Source: Eoetvoesia sp035555955 (GTDB lineage Bacteria > Pseudomonadota > Gammaproteobacteria > Burkholderiales > Burkholderiaceae_B). From it: a DNA stretch of 64,000 nucleotides. A program made the translations under genes and the position numbers. How positions within the stretch are numbered: the first letter of the stretch is position 1; each line of letters opens with the position of its first letter. The notes under the pieces are model-generated. The model was not told the origin of the DNA, did no database searches, and saw nothing but the letters and a program-made list of their open reading frames with translations. The stretch is taken from the NCBI RefSeq assembly GCF_035555955.1, contig NZ_DATMGA010000016.1:62001-126000 (forward strand), given 5' to 3'. This document shows, piece after piece, positions 35,619-44,569 of the stretch.

Positions 35619-36395
35619 ATGACTACCCATCAATCCGCCGACCGTGTAAAGCTTGAAGTCAAGAACCTCGACTTTTTTTACGGCAAGTACCAGGCCATCC
35701 ACAACGTCAACATGTCGATCAAGGAAAACAAGGTCACGGCGTTCATCGGACCCTCGGGCTGCGGCAAGTCGACGCTGCTGCGCACGTTCAACCGTATGTA
35801 CGAGCTGTATCCGGGGCAGCGCGCCGAAGGCGAAATCAACCTCGACGGCGAGAACATCCTGACCTCGCGCATGGACATCTCGCTCATCCGCGCCAAGATC
35901 GGCATGGTGTTCCAGAAGCCGACTCCCTTTCCCATGAGCATCTACGACAATATCGCCTTTGGCGTGCGCCTGTTCGAAAAGCTCAGCAAGGGCGAGATGG
36001 ACGAGCGCGTCGAGTGGGCGCTGACCAAGGCGGCCTTGTGGACGGAGGTCAAGGACAAGCTGCAGCAAAGCGGCAACGGCTTGTCGGGGGGGCAGCAGCA
36101 GCGCTTGTGCATTGCCCGCGGCGTAGCCATCAAGCCCGAGGTGCTGCTGCTCGACGAGCCATGCTCGGCGCTGGATCCGATTTCCACCGCCAAGATCGAA
36201 GAGCTCATCACCGAGCTCAAGTCCGACTACACGGTGGTCATCGTCACCCACAATATGCAGCAGGCCGCCCGATGCTCCGACTACACGGCCTATATGTATT
36301 TGGGCGAACTCATGGAGTTCGGCGAGACCGACACCATTTTCGTCAAGCCCGCCCGCAAGGAAACCGAAGACTACATAACCGGCCGCTTCGGCTGA
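35619..36395 (+). CDS. pstB: phosphate ABC transporter ATP-binding protein PstB
   Basis: A 258-residue ATPase powering phosphate import. Walker A GPSGCGKSTLL, Q-loop VFQKPTPFPMSIYDNI (the PstB-typical PTPFPMS), signature LSGGQQQRLCIARG, Walker B LLLDEPCSALDP and the switch histidine in VIVTHNMQQAARC. It ends 68 bp from the convergent pilus operon. phoU, which often follows, is not here. Confidence 0.95.
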   Translation: MTTHQSADRVKLEVKNLDFFYGKYQAIHNVNMSIKENKVTAFIGPSGCGKSTLLRTFNRMYELYPGQRAEGEINLDGENILTSRMDISLIRAKIGMVFQKPTPFPMSIYDNIAFGVRLFEKLSKGEMDERVEWALTKAALWTEVKDKLQQSGNGLSGGQQQRLCIARGVAIKPEVLLLDEPCSALDPISTAKIEELITELKSDYTVVIVTHNMQQAARCSDYTAYMYLGELMEFGETDTIFVKPARKETEDYITGRFG

Positions 36396-36463
36396 GGGCG
36401 CCGGCGGCGAACGTGTTCTGAGCCCTCGGGGGCAGCCGCTTTGCGCCGTCGTTTCATAGTGGA

Positions 36464-36862
36464 TCAAAAAACCACGAAGATCAGCTTCGAGGCGAAGGTG
36501 GCCGCGCTGGGCAGCGGCGGCGACAGTTCCTTTGTTGCTGACGGATTGAACGATGGGCCGCCGGCGTTCTGGCCGACCGGTTCGGAAACGGCGCTGCCTT
36601 GCGCCGCCTTTTTGGAGTCGTTGTCGCCAAGGTCGATGGACTGTGTCTGATAGGGCGTGAAGCCGGGCTGGCAGATGACGGTTACGTTGCGCTGGGCCTG
36701 GGGGCCGAACAGGGCCTGCTGCGTATCGCATTGCGAGGTGACGGTAATGCGGGCCGTGAACGTTCCTTGCTGCTTGGCGGCGCCCGCCGGCGCCGCCAGA
36801 GCGAGGGCCGGCAGCAGCAACATGGCCAGCCAGGGTGTTCGCGTCGTCGTGGTTGCGTTCAT
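36464..36862 (-). CDS. small secreted pilin-like protein, truncated spore-coat-U type
   Basis: A 132-residue protein with a signal peptide (LAMLLLPALALAAPAGA) and a mature start QGTFTARITVTSQCD that resembles the pilin of this operon. VTVICQPGFTPYQTQ resembles the second conserved strand (V-x-C-x-x-G-T-P-Y) of the spore coat U domain. The second half of the domain is missing, replaced by a Ser/Pro-rich stretch ending KLIFVVF. It is the last gene of the chaperone-usher operon, 18 bp after the two-domain subunit. It could be a truncated minor subunit or a decaying gene. Confidence 0.55.
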   Translation of the reverse strand: MNATTTTRTPWLAMLLLPALALAAPAGAAKQQGTFTARITVTSQCDTQQALFGPQAQRNVTVICQPGFTPYQTQSIDLGDNDSKKAAQGSAVSEPVGQNAGGPSFNPSATKELSPPLPSAATFASKLIFVVF

Positions 36863-36880
36863 GCAGAGGTGCTCTTCAGG

Positions 36881-37876
36881 TCAATAAGTGATGGTAACGA
36901 CAACGGTATCGGTAAATGTTCCGACTCCCGGGGTGGACTGCGCCGGAACCCTGCCGTAGACGGTCAAAACCTGCGGCTGGCCGTTGCCCACGCCCGAAAC
37001 GTCGTTGTAGTTGGTGCTGTTTCCCCAGCGGCTGGTGCGCTGCGCGTCGCGGTACAGCTCGTAATTGAGAAAGCCGCCCGGCCCTTGCAGGCGCCGCTGC
37101 CCGGATGTGCTGTTCAAGCCGTCGCCCAGCCCCACATGGTAACCGTTGGCTCCCTGGCCGCCGTTGCAGGTAACGGTGATGGTGGCGGTGCTGTCGACGT
37201 TCTGGGTCAGGTTCTGGAAGACGGTGCCGAAGTCCATGGTCGTGATCTGGCCAAGCTGGCACTCGCTTTGCACGATGGCCTGGATGTAATAGGTCGACGT
37301 GGACGTCGTCATGCCCGAAGCCGAGCAGCTTGGCGACGGGACGCCGGTCACGTCTTTATAACTCATGATCATTGGCCAGCCGCCGATGCTGTTCGTGCTG
37401 TAGTAGCCCGCGGGCAGCCCCTGCTGGCCCGCGGCCTTGATGCGGCCGTACAGGGGGATCGTCGACGACTTGTAATATTCGCCGGCCCCGAAGCTCATGA
37501 TGACGGGCACGGGCGCATAGCTTGCGCCGACCTTGCCCCATATGGTGGAGCGGGCGGCGTCCGAGTACAGGTTGAAGGCCATGCGCGAACCATTATTGCT
37601 GTCGCTGGGCAGGGTTCTGGGATCGTAAGAGGACGTGCTGGGATCGGGCCCCATGCTGAAGCAGACCAGCACCTGCGTGCCGGGCGACGAGCTGCATCCG
37701 TAAGAGATGGTGCTGCTGCCGTCGGTGATGCCGCCGGCCAGCAGGCTGACTGTGCCGAATACGAGATTGCCGGCATTGCCGTTGCAGCTTGGCGCGGCAT
37801 TGGCGGGGCTGGCGCAGGCGCCGGCCAGCAGCAGGGCCAGGAAGGCGGTGCGCAGGAACAGGACAAGATTTTTCAT
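36881..37876 (-). CDS. two-domain spore coat U protein, CsuE-like pilus tip subunit
   Basis: A 331-residue secreted protein: signal peptide MKNLVLFLRTAFLALLLAGA, then two spore-coat-U (SCPU) pilin-like domains, about 23-170 and 175-331. Each has the cysteine pairs of the fold (for example CNGNAGNLVFGTVSLLAGG with YGC, and CQLGQITTMDFGTVFQ with VTCNGG) and the second ends in the TDTVVVTITY donor-type strand. This is the architecture of archaic pilus tip adhesins such as CsuE. The ATG overlaps the usher stop by 4 bases. A longer frame begins 15 codons upstream and is less likely. Confidence 0.8.
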   Translation of the reverse strand: MKNLVLFLRTAFLALLLAGACASPANAAPSCNGNAGNLVFGTVSLLAGGITDGSSTISYGCSSSPGTQVLVCFSMGPDPSTSSYDPRTLPSDSNNGSRMAFNLYSDAARSTIWGKVGASYAPVPVIMSFGAGEYYKSSTIPLYGRIKAAGQQGLPAGYYSTNSIGGWPMIMSYKDVTGVPSPSCSASGMTTSTSTYYIQAIVQSECQLGQITTMDFGTVFQNLTQNVDSTATITVTCNGGQGANGYHVGLGDGLNSTSGQRRLQGPGGFLNYELYRDAQRTSRWGNSTNYNDVSGVGNGQPQVLTVYGRVPAQSTPGVGTFTDTVVVTITY

Positions 37877-40317
37877 GGCGCGCTCGTCGAGATGTTGGCG
37901 GCCGGCGATATTGGCCGGCATGGCAGCGGCCCCATTTCCGGCAACGTGCCGGCCTTGGCGTGATAGGCAAAATGCACGGCGCAGGTCGAGGCGTCGTCAT
38001 GGACCGTCAGGTGGTTGTCCGGCTGCAGGCCCTCCAGATACAGGCGGCCGTCGTATCCCACCCAGCCCGCCGGCTGCGCACCGCCGTTCAGGAAAACCTG
38101 CGACCCCATGGCTACGTTCTGGCCGTCGGGACGGCGCAGTATCATCGAGGCGGCGTGGATGCGCTGCATGGTGAATTTCACATTGATGCCCGAGGCGTAG
38201 CGCGGCACGGCGTCGAGGTTGACACGCCCGATGTGCATGTCGATGGGCAGGTTCGTGGGGTCGATGGAAATCTTGTTTTTTTCATAGGATCGCAAGGACG
38301 GCACCAGCAGCAGGCCCTGGCTGTCGGTGTTGCCGATCAGATGGTTCTGGCTCTTGACCGGCACGTCGGGCACGCCGTCGGTCGAGACGACGGCAAAGCT
38401 GTCGTAGACGCGGCGCGAGGCGAACAGGCCGCCGCCCATGGCCACCAGCGAGCCCGATGCGCCGGCATAGGCATTCTGGCTGTTTCCCGCGCTGTTTATG
38501 CCCGCATTGATATCCGCGTATTGGGTGCGCTTGTTGACCTGCCCGCTGGCGGTGAAGGCCTGCTGGTCGGCTTGCTGCGCCTGCAGGCTCCAGTTCCAGC
38601 CGGCTTCGTCCGGCGAGGTTCGGCTGACGCTGGTGGAATAGGTGTTGGCGCCTTTCGATCGCGATGCCGAGGCATAGGCCGACATGCCCTTGCCCCAGTT
38701 GAAGGTCAGGTTCAGGAACACCGAACGGTCGCTGCGGTCGTCGAGATTCTGATTGGCGCTGAGGCTTATCGTGACGCCCTGGGCGAAGGTGCGCGACCAC
38801 GAGGCTCCGCCATAGCGGTAGCGGGGTTGGCCGGCCTGCTGCAGATAGGCGTAGTTCAAGGCGAAGTTGCCGAGTTTGCCTGCGTCCAGGCCTATGTAGG
38901 CATTGTCGTTGCGCAGCGTTGGCGTTCCGCCGTACATGCTGGCCACGTCCCGGTAGCTGCCGGTGCTGCGCTGGGTGCTGGCGCCCAGGCTGAAGGCGCC
39001 GCGCTGGAACTGGTAGCTGGCCCCGTATTGCGTGCCCTTCACGCCCTGCGCGCTACTGCGGGCGTAAGAGGCCGAGACGGTGCCCAGCAGGCCGACGGTA
39101 GCCGCTGCGCCGACGCCGCCCATGGCTATGCCCTTGCTGCCTTCCACATGGCTTTCCAGCGTCAAAAAATTGCTCAGGCCGTGCCGGACGGTGCCCGAGG
39201 CCATGGGCTCTTTGGTGTAGTCGAACGACTGGTAGCCGTAGTTGTTGCGCACATATCCGGCCTCGAACGACCAGTCGGTCAGGCCTTCACGCAATAAGCG
39301 GGTGGAACTGTAGAAGGGGAAGTTGACCAGGGTTCGCCGTCCCAGCGCGTCGGTCAGCACCACTTGAGCTTGGCCCGCGCCATTGATGCTGGGCATGGCA
39401 TTCAGTTCGAAGGGGCCGGCCGGCACCTTGCCGCTGTATTGCTGGATGCCGTTGATGTACATTTCGACCGCCGAGGGCAGGGCGGCCGAGCCGAAATAGG
39501 CCGGCAAAGGCGTGGTTGTCTGGTAGGGCTGCAGGGCGAAGTTGCGTGAAACCTGAAAACCGCCGATCCGTGTGCTGCGCGTCCAGGCAAGACTGTTGGT
39601 CAGTGTGTCGCCCAGCCGGAAGGTGATTTCCTTGTCCTGCAGCGAATGCTCCAGCGTGGTGTCCATGCGAACCGTGGTGCGTTGCCATCCTGTCTGGTCG
39701 TGGGCGTGCTGGCCCTGCACCAAATACGAGTTGCTGAGGACACCCAGGTTGTTGAAGGCCCGCATTTCGAAGTAGCCACTCAGGTTCAGGTCATTCTTGT
39801 TGGTGTACGAGGAATACAGGTCGTAATTCAGCAGCAGGCCGGGCGAGGCCGATGCGGCGGTGCGCGCGCCGGACTTGGGGCCCAGCACTGCCGTGTCAAC
39901 GTTTAGGACGGAGAATGGTGCCGTGATGTCGACACTTTGCAGGCTGCTGTTGTAGTTGACCTTGACGCCGGGGTAGGCGTTTAACGGTGTACCGGCCGGG
40001 ATGCTGTTCAGGAATTCGGCGCGAAAGCCCAATTGCAGCGCGCTTTCCCTGGACAAATAAAGTTGCCCGCCGCGCTCGGTAAAGGGCGTCAAGTCCGCAT
40101 CGGGATTGCCATTGACCTTGGCCGCCAGAAAAACGGTGGCACCAGCGCCGGACATCGTGGGATCCGCCTGTTGTCCGTCGGGCGTTGCTGGTGCTGCGGG
40201 CGCTGGTTGAGCCGCGACTGCCATATGATCCACGCCACCTATGACTAGAGGAATGATTGCGCATTGGCTAATGAGCCTTGGTAATTGGAGCAACGTTCGT
40301 ATCTGCTTTGACGCCAT
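37873..40317 (-). CDS. fimbrial outer-membrane usher, CsuD/archaic type
   Basis: An 814-residue outer-membrane pore that assembles pilins delivered by the chaperone. The N-terminal domain includes FLAAKVNGNPDADLTPFTERGGQLYLSRESALQLGF. The beta-barrel contains the plug-region landmarks VPAGPFELNAMPSINGAGQAQVVLTDALGR and LREGLTDWSFEAGYVRNNYGY; these are the usual usher signature sites. C-terminal domains include FASRRVYDSFAVVSTDGVPDVPV. The start overlaps the chaperone gene by 50 bases; an alternative ATG lies at residue 32. The proposed signal region is weakly hydrophobic, so the start is the main uncertainty. Confidence 0.88.
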   Translation of the reverse strand: MASKQIRTLLQLPRLISQCAIIPLVIGGVDHMAVAAQPAPAAPATPDGQQADPTMSGAGATVFLAAKVNGNPDADLTPFTERGGQLYLSRESALQLGFRAEFLNSIPAGTPLNAYPGVKVNYNSSLQSVDITAPFSVLNVDTAVLGPKSGARTAASASPGLLLNYDLYSSYTNKNDLNLSGYFEMRAFNNLGVLSNSYLVQGQHAHDQTGWQRTTVRMDTTLEHSLQDKEITFRLGDTLTNSLAWTRSTRIGGFQVSRNFALQPYQTTTPLPAYFGSAALPSAVEMYINGIQQYSGKVPAGPFELNAMPSINGAGQAQVVLTDALGRRTLVNFPFYSSTRLLREGLTDWSFEAGYVRNNYGYQSFDYTKEPMASGTVRHGLSNFLTLESHVEGSKGIAMGGVGAAATVGLLGTVSASYARSSAQGVKGTQYGASYQFQRGAFSLGASTQRSTGSYRDVASMYGGTPTLRNDNAYIGLDAGKLGNFALNYAYLQQAGQPRYRYGGASWSRTFAQGVTISLSANQNLDDRSDRSVFLNLTFNWGKGMSAYASASRSKGANTYSTSVSRTSPDEAGWNWSLQAQQADQQAFTASGQVNKRTQYADINAGINSAGNSQNAYAGASGSLVAMGGGLFASRRVYDSFAVVSTDGVPDVPVKSQNHLIGNTDSQGLLLVPSLRSYEKNKISIDPTNLPIDMHIGRVNLDAVPRYASGINVKFTMQRIHAASMILRRPDGQNVAMGSQVFLNGGAQPAGWVGYDGRLYLEGLQPDNHLTVHDDASTCAVHFAYHAKAGTLPEMGPLPCRPISPAANISTSAP

Positions 40318-41035
40318 TGATCAGGCTGGTGAAGGTTCCACCCTTGGTGAACAAGTCGGGAGATACTTTGAGCGGGATGTTCCGGTATTGACCGGGCAAT
40401 ACATATCCGGCCAGGCCGCCCGCCACGGTGGTTGTCTTGCCGCCTGGCGGTGTAAACGAAATATCCGCCAGTTGGGCATGGGTGTTTCCGGAGTTCGTGA
40501 CGACCAGTCCGGCATGCTTGCCCGATTGCTGCATCGACCAGGCCAGCACAGGCTTGGCGGGCGCCGTGCCGGCAATGAAGACGGGAACCGAATAGCGGAA
40601 TACAAAATCCAGGCCCTTGCCTTTGCCCTTGTCTTTTTTGATGGGCAGTTCGTCGATAAGCAGGCGATAGGTGCGCTCGTCGGGGGCGGGCGCCGCCATG
40701 GGGCCCACGCGCACCAGGCGCACAAGCTGCTGCTTGCCAGGTTCGATCTGCACCATGGGCGGGCTGGCAACCATGCCGCCGTCCGGGGCCAGAACGTCTT
40801 CGCCCTGGCTTTGCGACCAGCGGTACACGCGCACCTGGGCGTGCACGACCTCGTTGCCCGAGTTGCGCAGCCAGATTTCATCCGCCTTTTTATCCGCCGG
40901 AATGGTAAGGCTGACCGGAGCGATTTGCAGGCCCGCGGCCAGCAGGCTGGCGCCGGGAATACCCAGGGCCAGTGCCGCTGCTATCAGGCATGTTGCGGCA
41001 TAAGGGCGTGTCGTTTGCCATGAATGTATCCACAT
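40268..41035 (-). CDS. periplasmic pilus chaperone, PapD-like (CsuC type)
   Basis: A 255-residue protein with an N-terminal signal (AATCLIAAALALGIPGASLLAAG) and two immunoglobulin-like domains. LQIAPVSLTIPADKKADEIWLRNSG is the start of domain 1; VQIEPGKQQLVRLVRVGP is the G1 strand region that donates a strand to pilins; ERTYRLLIDELP follows with the conserved Arg-x-Tyr. It escorts the pilin (upstream gene) and tip subunit to the usher. Confidence 0.88.
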   Translation of the reverse strand: MWIHSWQTTRPYAATCLIAAALALGIPGASLLAAGLQIAPVSLTIPADKKADEIWLRNSGNEVVHAQVRVYRWSQSQGEDVLAPDGGMVASPPMVQIEPGKQQLVRLVRVGPMAAPAPDERTYRLLIDELPIKKDKGKGKGLDFVFRYSVPVFIAGTAPAKPVLAWSMQQSGKHAGLVVTNSGNTHAQLADISFTPPGGKTTTVAGGLAGYVLPGQYRNIPLKVSPDLFTKGGTFTSLINGVKADTNVAPITKAH

Positions 41036-41108
41036 AGTTCAGTAAACCTCAAGTTATTTCAAACTTTTAGTTTAATGGCAAATGCTGGCGGCGACGGTGC
41101 ATTTTCAC

Positions 41109-41633
41109 TTAATACTCAACGTTGATGCTGACGGTGTCGGAGTAGGTGGCGGCTGGCACGTTCAGGGTCGATGTGGTCTTGCCGTAGACGGTGTACGCCT
41201 GTGCCGTGCCTGAGCCGATCGCCGACTTGACATTGGCCGACCCGCCCGACGCGACGTTGCCCCAGACCGTCGTGCCTGAGTCCTGATAAAGCTGATAGCC
41301 GATGGTGTAGGCGGTTCCGTTCACGGTGGCTTTCATCGTGCCGGTGCCGTCGTCCGCGGCCCCGCTGGCGGTGGATTTCAGGCCGATGGTATAGGGCGTT
41401 TGATTGGTGCAGGTCACGGAAAAGCCGCCGTTGCTGGCGCTGACCGCGCTGGCCGTGGTCGACGCATTGCTGCCGAAGTCCAGGTCGGTGCTGGTGCCGG
41501 TAATGGCGCAGTTGCTGGTGATGGTTATCTTGGCGTTGAGGCTTCCGGTGGCGGTGGCGGCCGAGGCGGCCGTGGACAACGATACCCCGGTGATCATTGC
41601 GATGGCAGTCAGCAGTAAGTGGCTGGTTTTCAT
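41109..41633 (-). CDS. spore coat U domain major pilin, CsuA/B-like
   Basis: A 174-residue secreted single-domain SCPU protein. Signal peptide MKTSHLLLTAIAMITGVSLSTAASA, N-terminal donor strand ATATGSLNAKITITSNC, then GTSTDLDFGSNAS, FSVTCTNQTPYTIGLKS, YQLYQDSGTTVWG, and the C-terminal strand YGKTTSTLNVPAATYSDTVSINVEY. It is the first gene of the operon and is taken as the shaft subunit. The chaperone follows after 73 bp. Confidence 0.87.
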   Translation of the reverse strand: MKTSHLLLTAIAMITGVSLSTAASAATATGSLNAKITITSNCAITGTSTDLDFGSNASTTASAVSASNGGFSVTCTNQTPYTIGLKSTASGAADDGTGTMKATVNGTAYTIGYQLYQDSGTTVWGNVASGGSANVKSAIGSGTAQAYTVYGKTTSTLNVPAATYSDTVSINVEY

Positions 41634-41850
41634 GATGGTGTCCTGTATATTTGGTTTTGAGAAAGCAGCTTCTAAATTGTTGTTGAAGAGAGCCTGTTGA
41701 GTTATCGAGGTTCCGGCGGCGACGATTTTTTATTTCAAAATGCTTTGAGATATATTCATTTGTATCTAAAAGCGGAAATAGAAAACAGGCTTGCCGTAAA
41801 AACTTATGTTTTTGGGATGAGCTATAGGTTTTGCGGCGGATGGGTCATGA

Positions 41851-41886
41851 CCGCGCGCAGCCCGACGCCGCGCAGGCTGCGCGCGG
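41851..41886. other. 12-bp perfect-stem GC hairpin in the pilus upstream region
   Basis: CCGCGCGCAGCC (41851-41862) pairs exactly with GGCTGCGCGCGG (41875-41886) around a 12-base loop. No T tract follows on either strand, so it is not a standard terminator. Confidence 0.6.
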
Positions 41887-42361
41887 GTGTTATGGCTTTA
41901 TTGGATACAGCTTTGACGCCAAGGTAATGGCGGAAACTGTTAGGGGGGCCGCATAGGCTGCGGCCAAGGCGTGTGGAAAGTGTTTGACTTTCATGATCGT
42001 GCCTGGACAGAGTGTTTATCAGCAAGGAAACGCAAGTTTTATTGGCATTTCAACCAATAGTTTTTGCAATGGCTTTCCGCGCCTGCCGCTTTTTTTTGAA
42101 CTACCGCGCAAGGGCTGCGCGGCGCTTCAAATGGCTTTTATTGTCTGTCAAGCTCGCATGAACTGTACTCTATCACCCAACTGCCATCATTTCAATCGAT
42201 TTTCTTTGATTGCAATGGGATTTTGCCAAAAAGAATTGTCAAGTGTCGCTTTAAAGTGTCGCATTAATTAGATAAGCGCGAAAATCGATCTTTCATGGCG
42301 GCTTCCCTTGAAGCGTTCGGTCGCCATGTTTTGATCCAGCGAAATCCCGCCAGGCGGCGCC

Positions 42362-42390
42362 AGGACAAAAAGTGGCGGTTATGCCATAAT
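42362..42390 (+). promoter_or_regulatory. promoter of tRNA-Pro
   Basis: -35 AGGACA (42362-42367), a 17-bp spacer and -10 CATAAT (42385-42390), ending 11 bp before the tRNA 5' end. The -35 matches 4 of 6 consensus bases. Confidence 0.5.
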
Positions 42391-42401
42391 TTCGTTCTTG
42401 T

Positions 42402-42478
<77 letters not shown>

Positions 42479-42496
42479 TTTTTCAGCAGCAAGATC

Positions 42497-42535
42497 AAGA
42501 GCTTACGCAATTCTTCGCGTAGGCTCTTTTTCTTT
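42497..42535 (+). terminator. terminator after tRNA-Pro, also facing the sulfatase-fold gene
   Basis: The arms AAGAGCTTACGC and GCGTAGGCTCTT pair with one mismatch, followed by TTTTCTTT on the plus strand. It is convergent with the end of the membrane phosphotransferase gene at 42555. Confidence 0.7.
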
Positions 42536-42554
42536 GCGGATTCCGGGCGAGGCG

Positions 42555-44444
42555 CTACTCGCGCAGGCGCAGTTGCGGCAGGGTATAGCGTTGATTCTTG
42601 TAGACCCAGTCAGGCCACAGGACGTGCGCCAGGGCTTCTTTGGCCAGTTCGGGATCGAGCGCCGTGGGGGTGTAGGTGGCGGGGGCCTGGTAGACGTATT
42701 GGCCGGGGCTGCGGTGGGGTTCCAGCACGATAAGTTGTTCGCCCCGCAAGTAGCCGTAGTTTTCGTTGTACTGCATCATGGCGCGACCACCCCCGGGCTG
42801 TGTCAGGTCCCGGCCCACCATGGGGTGTTCTGTTTGCAGGCCCGCAATGGAAAGCAGGGTGGGCGCCAGGTCGATCTGGCTGATCAGGCGGTCGTCGCGG
42901 CGCGGCTGGACATCGGCGCCTACGATCAGCGCGGGAATATGGAAATGCCGCAGGGGCACCAGGCTTGCGCCGCCCACCCGGGCGTCGTGATCGGCCACGA
43001 CCAGGAACACGGTGTCCTGCCAGTAGGGCGATTGACGGGCTTTTTCAAAGAATTGCCCGATGGCCCAGTCGGCATAGCGCACCGAGTTTTCGTTGGTGGC
43101 GGGGTTGCCTTGGGGCTCGATGCGGCCGGCCGGATATTCCCAGGGCGTATGGTTGGTCACGGAAAAAGCCAGGGTCAGGGTGGGCTGGTCGGGCGGGTTG
43201 CTGAGCAGCGCATCCAGCTTGGCGAACATGTCTTCGTCCGACGCGCCCCATGTGCCGACGAAGGCCGGGTTGTCGAAGGACGAGCGTTCGTAGAGATCGT
43301 CGAACCCGTTACCCAGGAAGAAGCTTTTCATATTGTCGAAATGCGCCTCGCCGCCGTAGATGAAGCGCGATCGATAGCCGTGCTGCTTGAGCAGCTGGGC
43401 CAGCGTGAAGAAGTTGCTTTGAGCGCCCGACAGGCGCAGGGCCGCATCGGAAATGGTGGGAGGGAAACCCGCGACGACGGCTTCCAGGCCGCGTACCGAG
43501 CGCGTGCCGGTCGCGTAGGCGTGGGTGAAGTTCCAGCCCCTGGACGCCAGCGCGTCCAGGTTGGGGGTGAGGTCGGCGCCGCCCAGATTGCCCACGAACT
43601 GGGCGCCCAGGCTTTCCTCGACGATGAGGACGATGTTGAGGGGCCGCGCGCGCGCAGCTTGCGGCGCCTGTGTGTGCAAGGAAGGAATGTCGTCGTTGGG
43701 AGCGGCGATGCCGGCGCACTGGTTGACGATGGCCAGCATTTCTTCGGTCGGCATATTGCCGTAGACATCGGCGGCGGAACGTTCGTTCTTCATGCTGTAT
43801 ACGGCGTAGAGAACGCTGTACAGCGAATTGAGCGGCAGGGTGTTGAGCATGCTGTCGCCGCAGTACGCCACCGACGACGGGTTGATGGGGCGGTGGCCCA
43901 GGGTGCCGCGTATGGCCAGCACGATGACGGCGCCCGCAACGAGGGTGGCGATGGGCCGCAGCCACCATGCCATGGGGGTGTCGGCCGGGCCGTTGCCGAA
44001 CCACTCGAACCCCAGCCATGTCGCCAGGGCCAGGATGAATACGCCGCCGAAGATGACGGCTTTGTAGCCCTTCCAGAGCATGCCGAAGACCTCTTGTGGG
44101 TGTTCGAGGTATTCGACGTACAGACGATTGGGGCGCGTGTCGTATTCGTAGATGAATTGCGGCGTGGAGACTTCCAGCAAGATCAGAAGAAACCATGCGA
44201 TGGTCAGCCACCAGCCGGTAATGGCCACCGCCAGCGGATAATGGCCCAGCCACGGGGACAGCAGGGCGGGAACACCCGCCAGCATGGCGATCTGGATGGC
44301 ATCGATGCGCAGGCCGCCCTTCAGTATTGGCCATAGGCCGCCAGCGCTTTGCACCCTGCGCCATTGCCAGGCGGCCAGCAGGCCGCGGCTTAATGTCAGC
44401 AGGCCAAAGCCGCATACGATGAAGATCAGGGTTTGTAGGCGCAT
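42555..44444 (-). CDS. LTA synthase/MdoB-like sulfatase-fold membrane protein
   Basis: A 629-residue inner-membrane protein with about five transmembrane helices in the first 200 residues and a periplasmic alkaline-phosphatase-type domain from about residue 270. NIVLIVEESLGAQFVG supplies the first metal-binding glutamate. Thr in YATGTRSVRGLEAVVAGFPP is the likely nucleophile, as in lipoteichoic acid synthase and phosphoglycerol transferases. VFLVVADHDARVGG carries the Asp-His metal ligands. Such enzymes transfer phosphoglycerol or phosphoethanolamine from lipids to glucans or LPS; the acceptor here is unknown. Confidence 0.8.
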   Translation of the reverse strand: MRLQTLIFIVCGFGLLTLSRGLLAAWQWRRVQSAGGLWPILKGGLRIDAIQIAMLAGVPALLSPWLGHYPLAVAITGWWLTIAWFLLILLEVSTPQFIYEYDTRPNRLYVEYLEHPQEVFGMLWKGYKAVIFGGVFILALATWLGFEWFGNGPADTPMAWWLRPIATLVAGAVIVLAIRGTLGHRPINPSSVAYCGDSMLNTLPLNSLYSVLYAVYSMKNERSAADVYGNMPTEEMLAIVNQCAGIAAPNDDIPSLHTQAPQAARARPLNIVLIVEESLGAQFVGNLGGADLTPNLDALASRGWNFTHAYATGTRSVRGLEAVVAGFPPTISDAALRLSGAQSNFFTLAQLLKQHGYRSRFIYGGEAHFDNMKSFFLGNGFDDLYERSSFDNPAFVGTWGASDEDMFAKLDALLSNPPDQPTLTLAFSVTNHTPWEYPAGRIEPQGNPATNENSVRYADWAIGQFFEKARQSPYWQDTVFLVVADHDARVGGASLVPLRHFHIPALIVGADVQPRRDDRLISQIDLAPTLLSIAGLQTEHPMVGRDLTQPGGGRAMMQYNENYGYLRGEQLIVLEPHRSPGQYVYQAPATYTPTALDPELAKEALAHVLWPDWVYKNQRYTLPQLRLRE

Positions 44445-44569
44445 GGAACGGGTGCTGTATTGAAAATATCGGATTATCGGGTTATGTTCGCTTTTTGCTT
44501 TCCAGAATCATACTAGCGTTTGGTTTTCCTCTTACCAAACTTTTCACCGAGTCAGGCCGACACACGCAA

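Larger units (their letters stand above)
41634..42401. other. 768-bp AT-richer region without genes, upstream of the pilus operon
   Basis: No reading frame here has family character or a good ribosome-binding site. It is clearly AT-richer than its surroundings, as expected for a regulated surface-appendage promoter, and may hold the pilus promoter near 41640-41780. It contains one strong GC hairpin (41851-41886) and the tRNA-Pro promoter at its right end. No phase-variation repeat was found beyond an 8-T run near 42090. Confidence 0.5.

Noticed and set aside
41697..41927. 76-codon open frame in the AT-rich gap
   Set aside because: No family character, no convincing ribosome-binding site, and it crosses a perfect GC hairpin.
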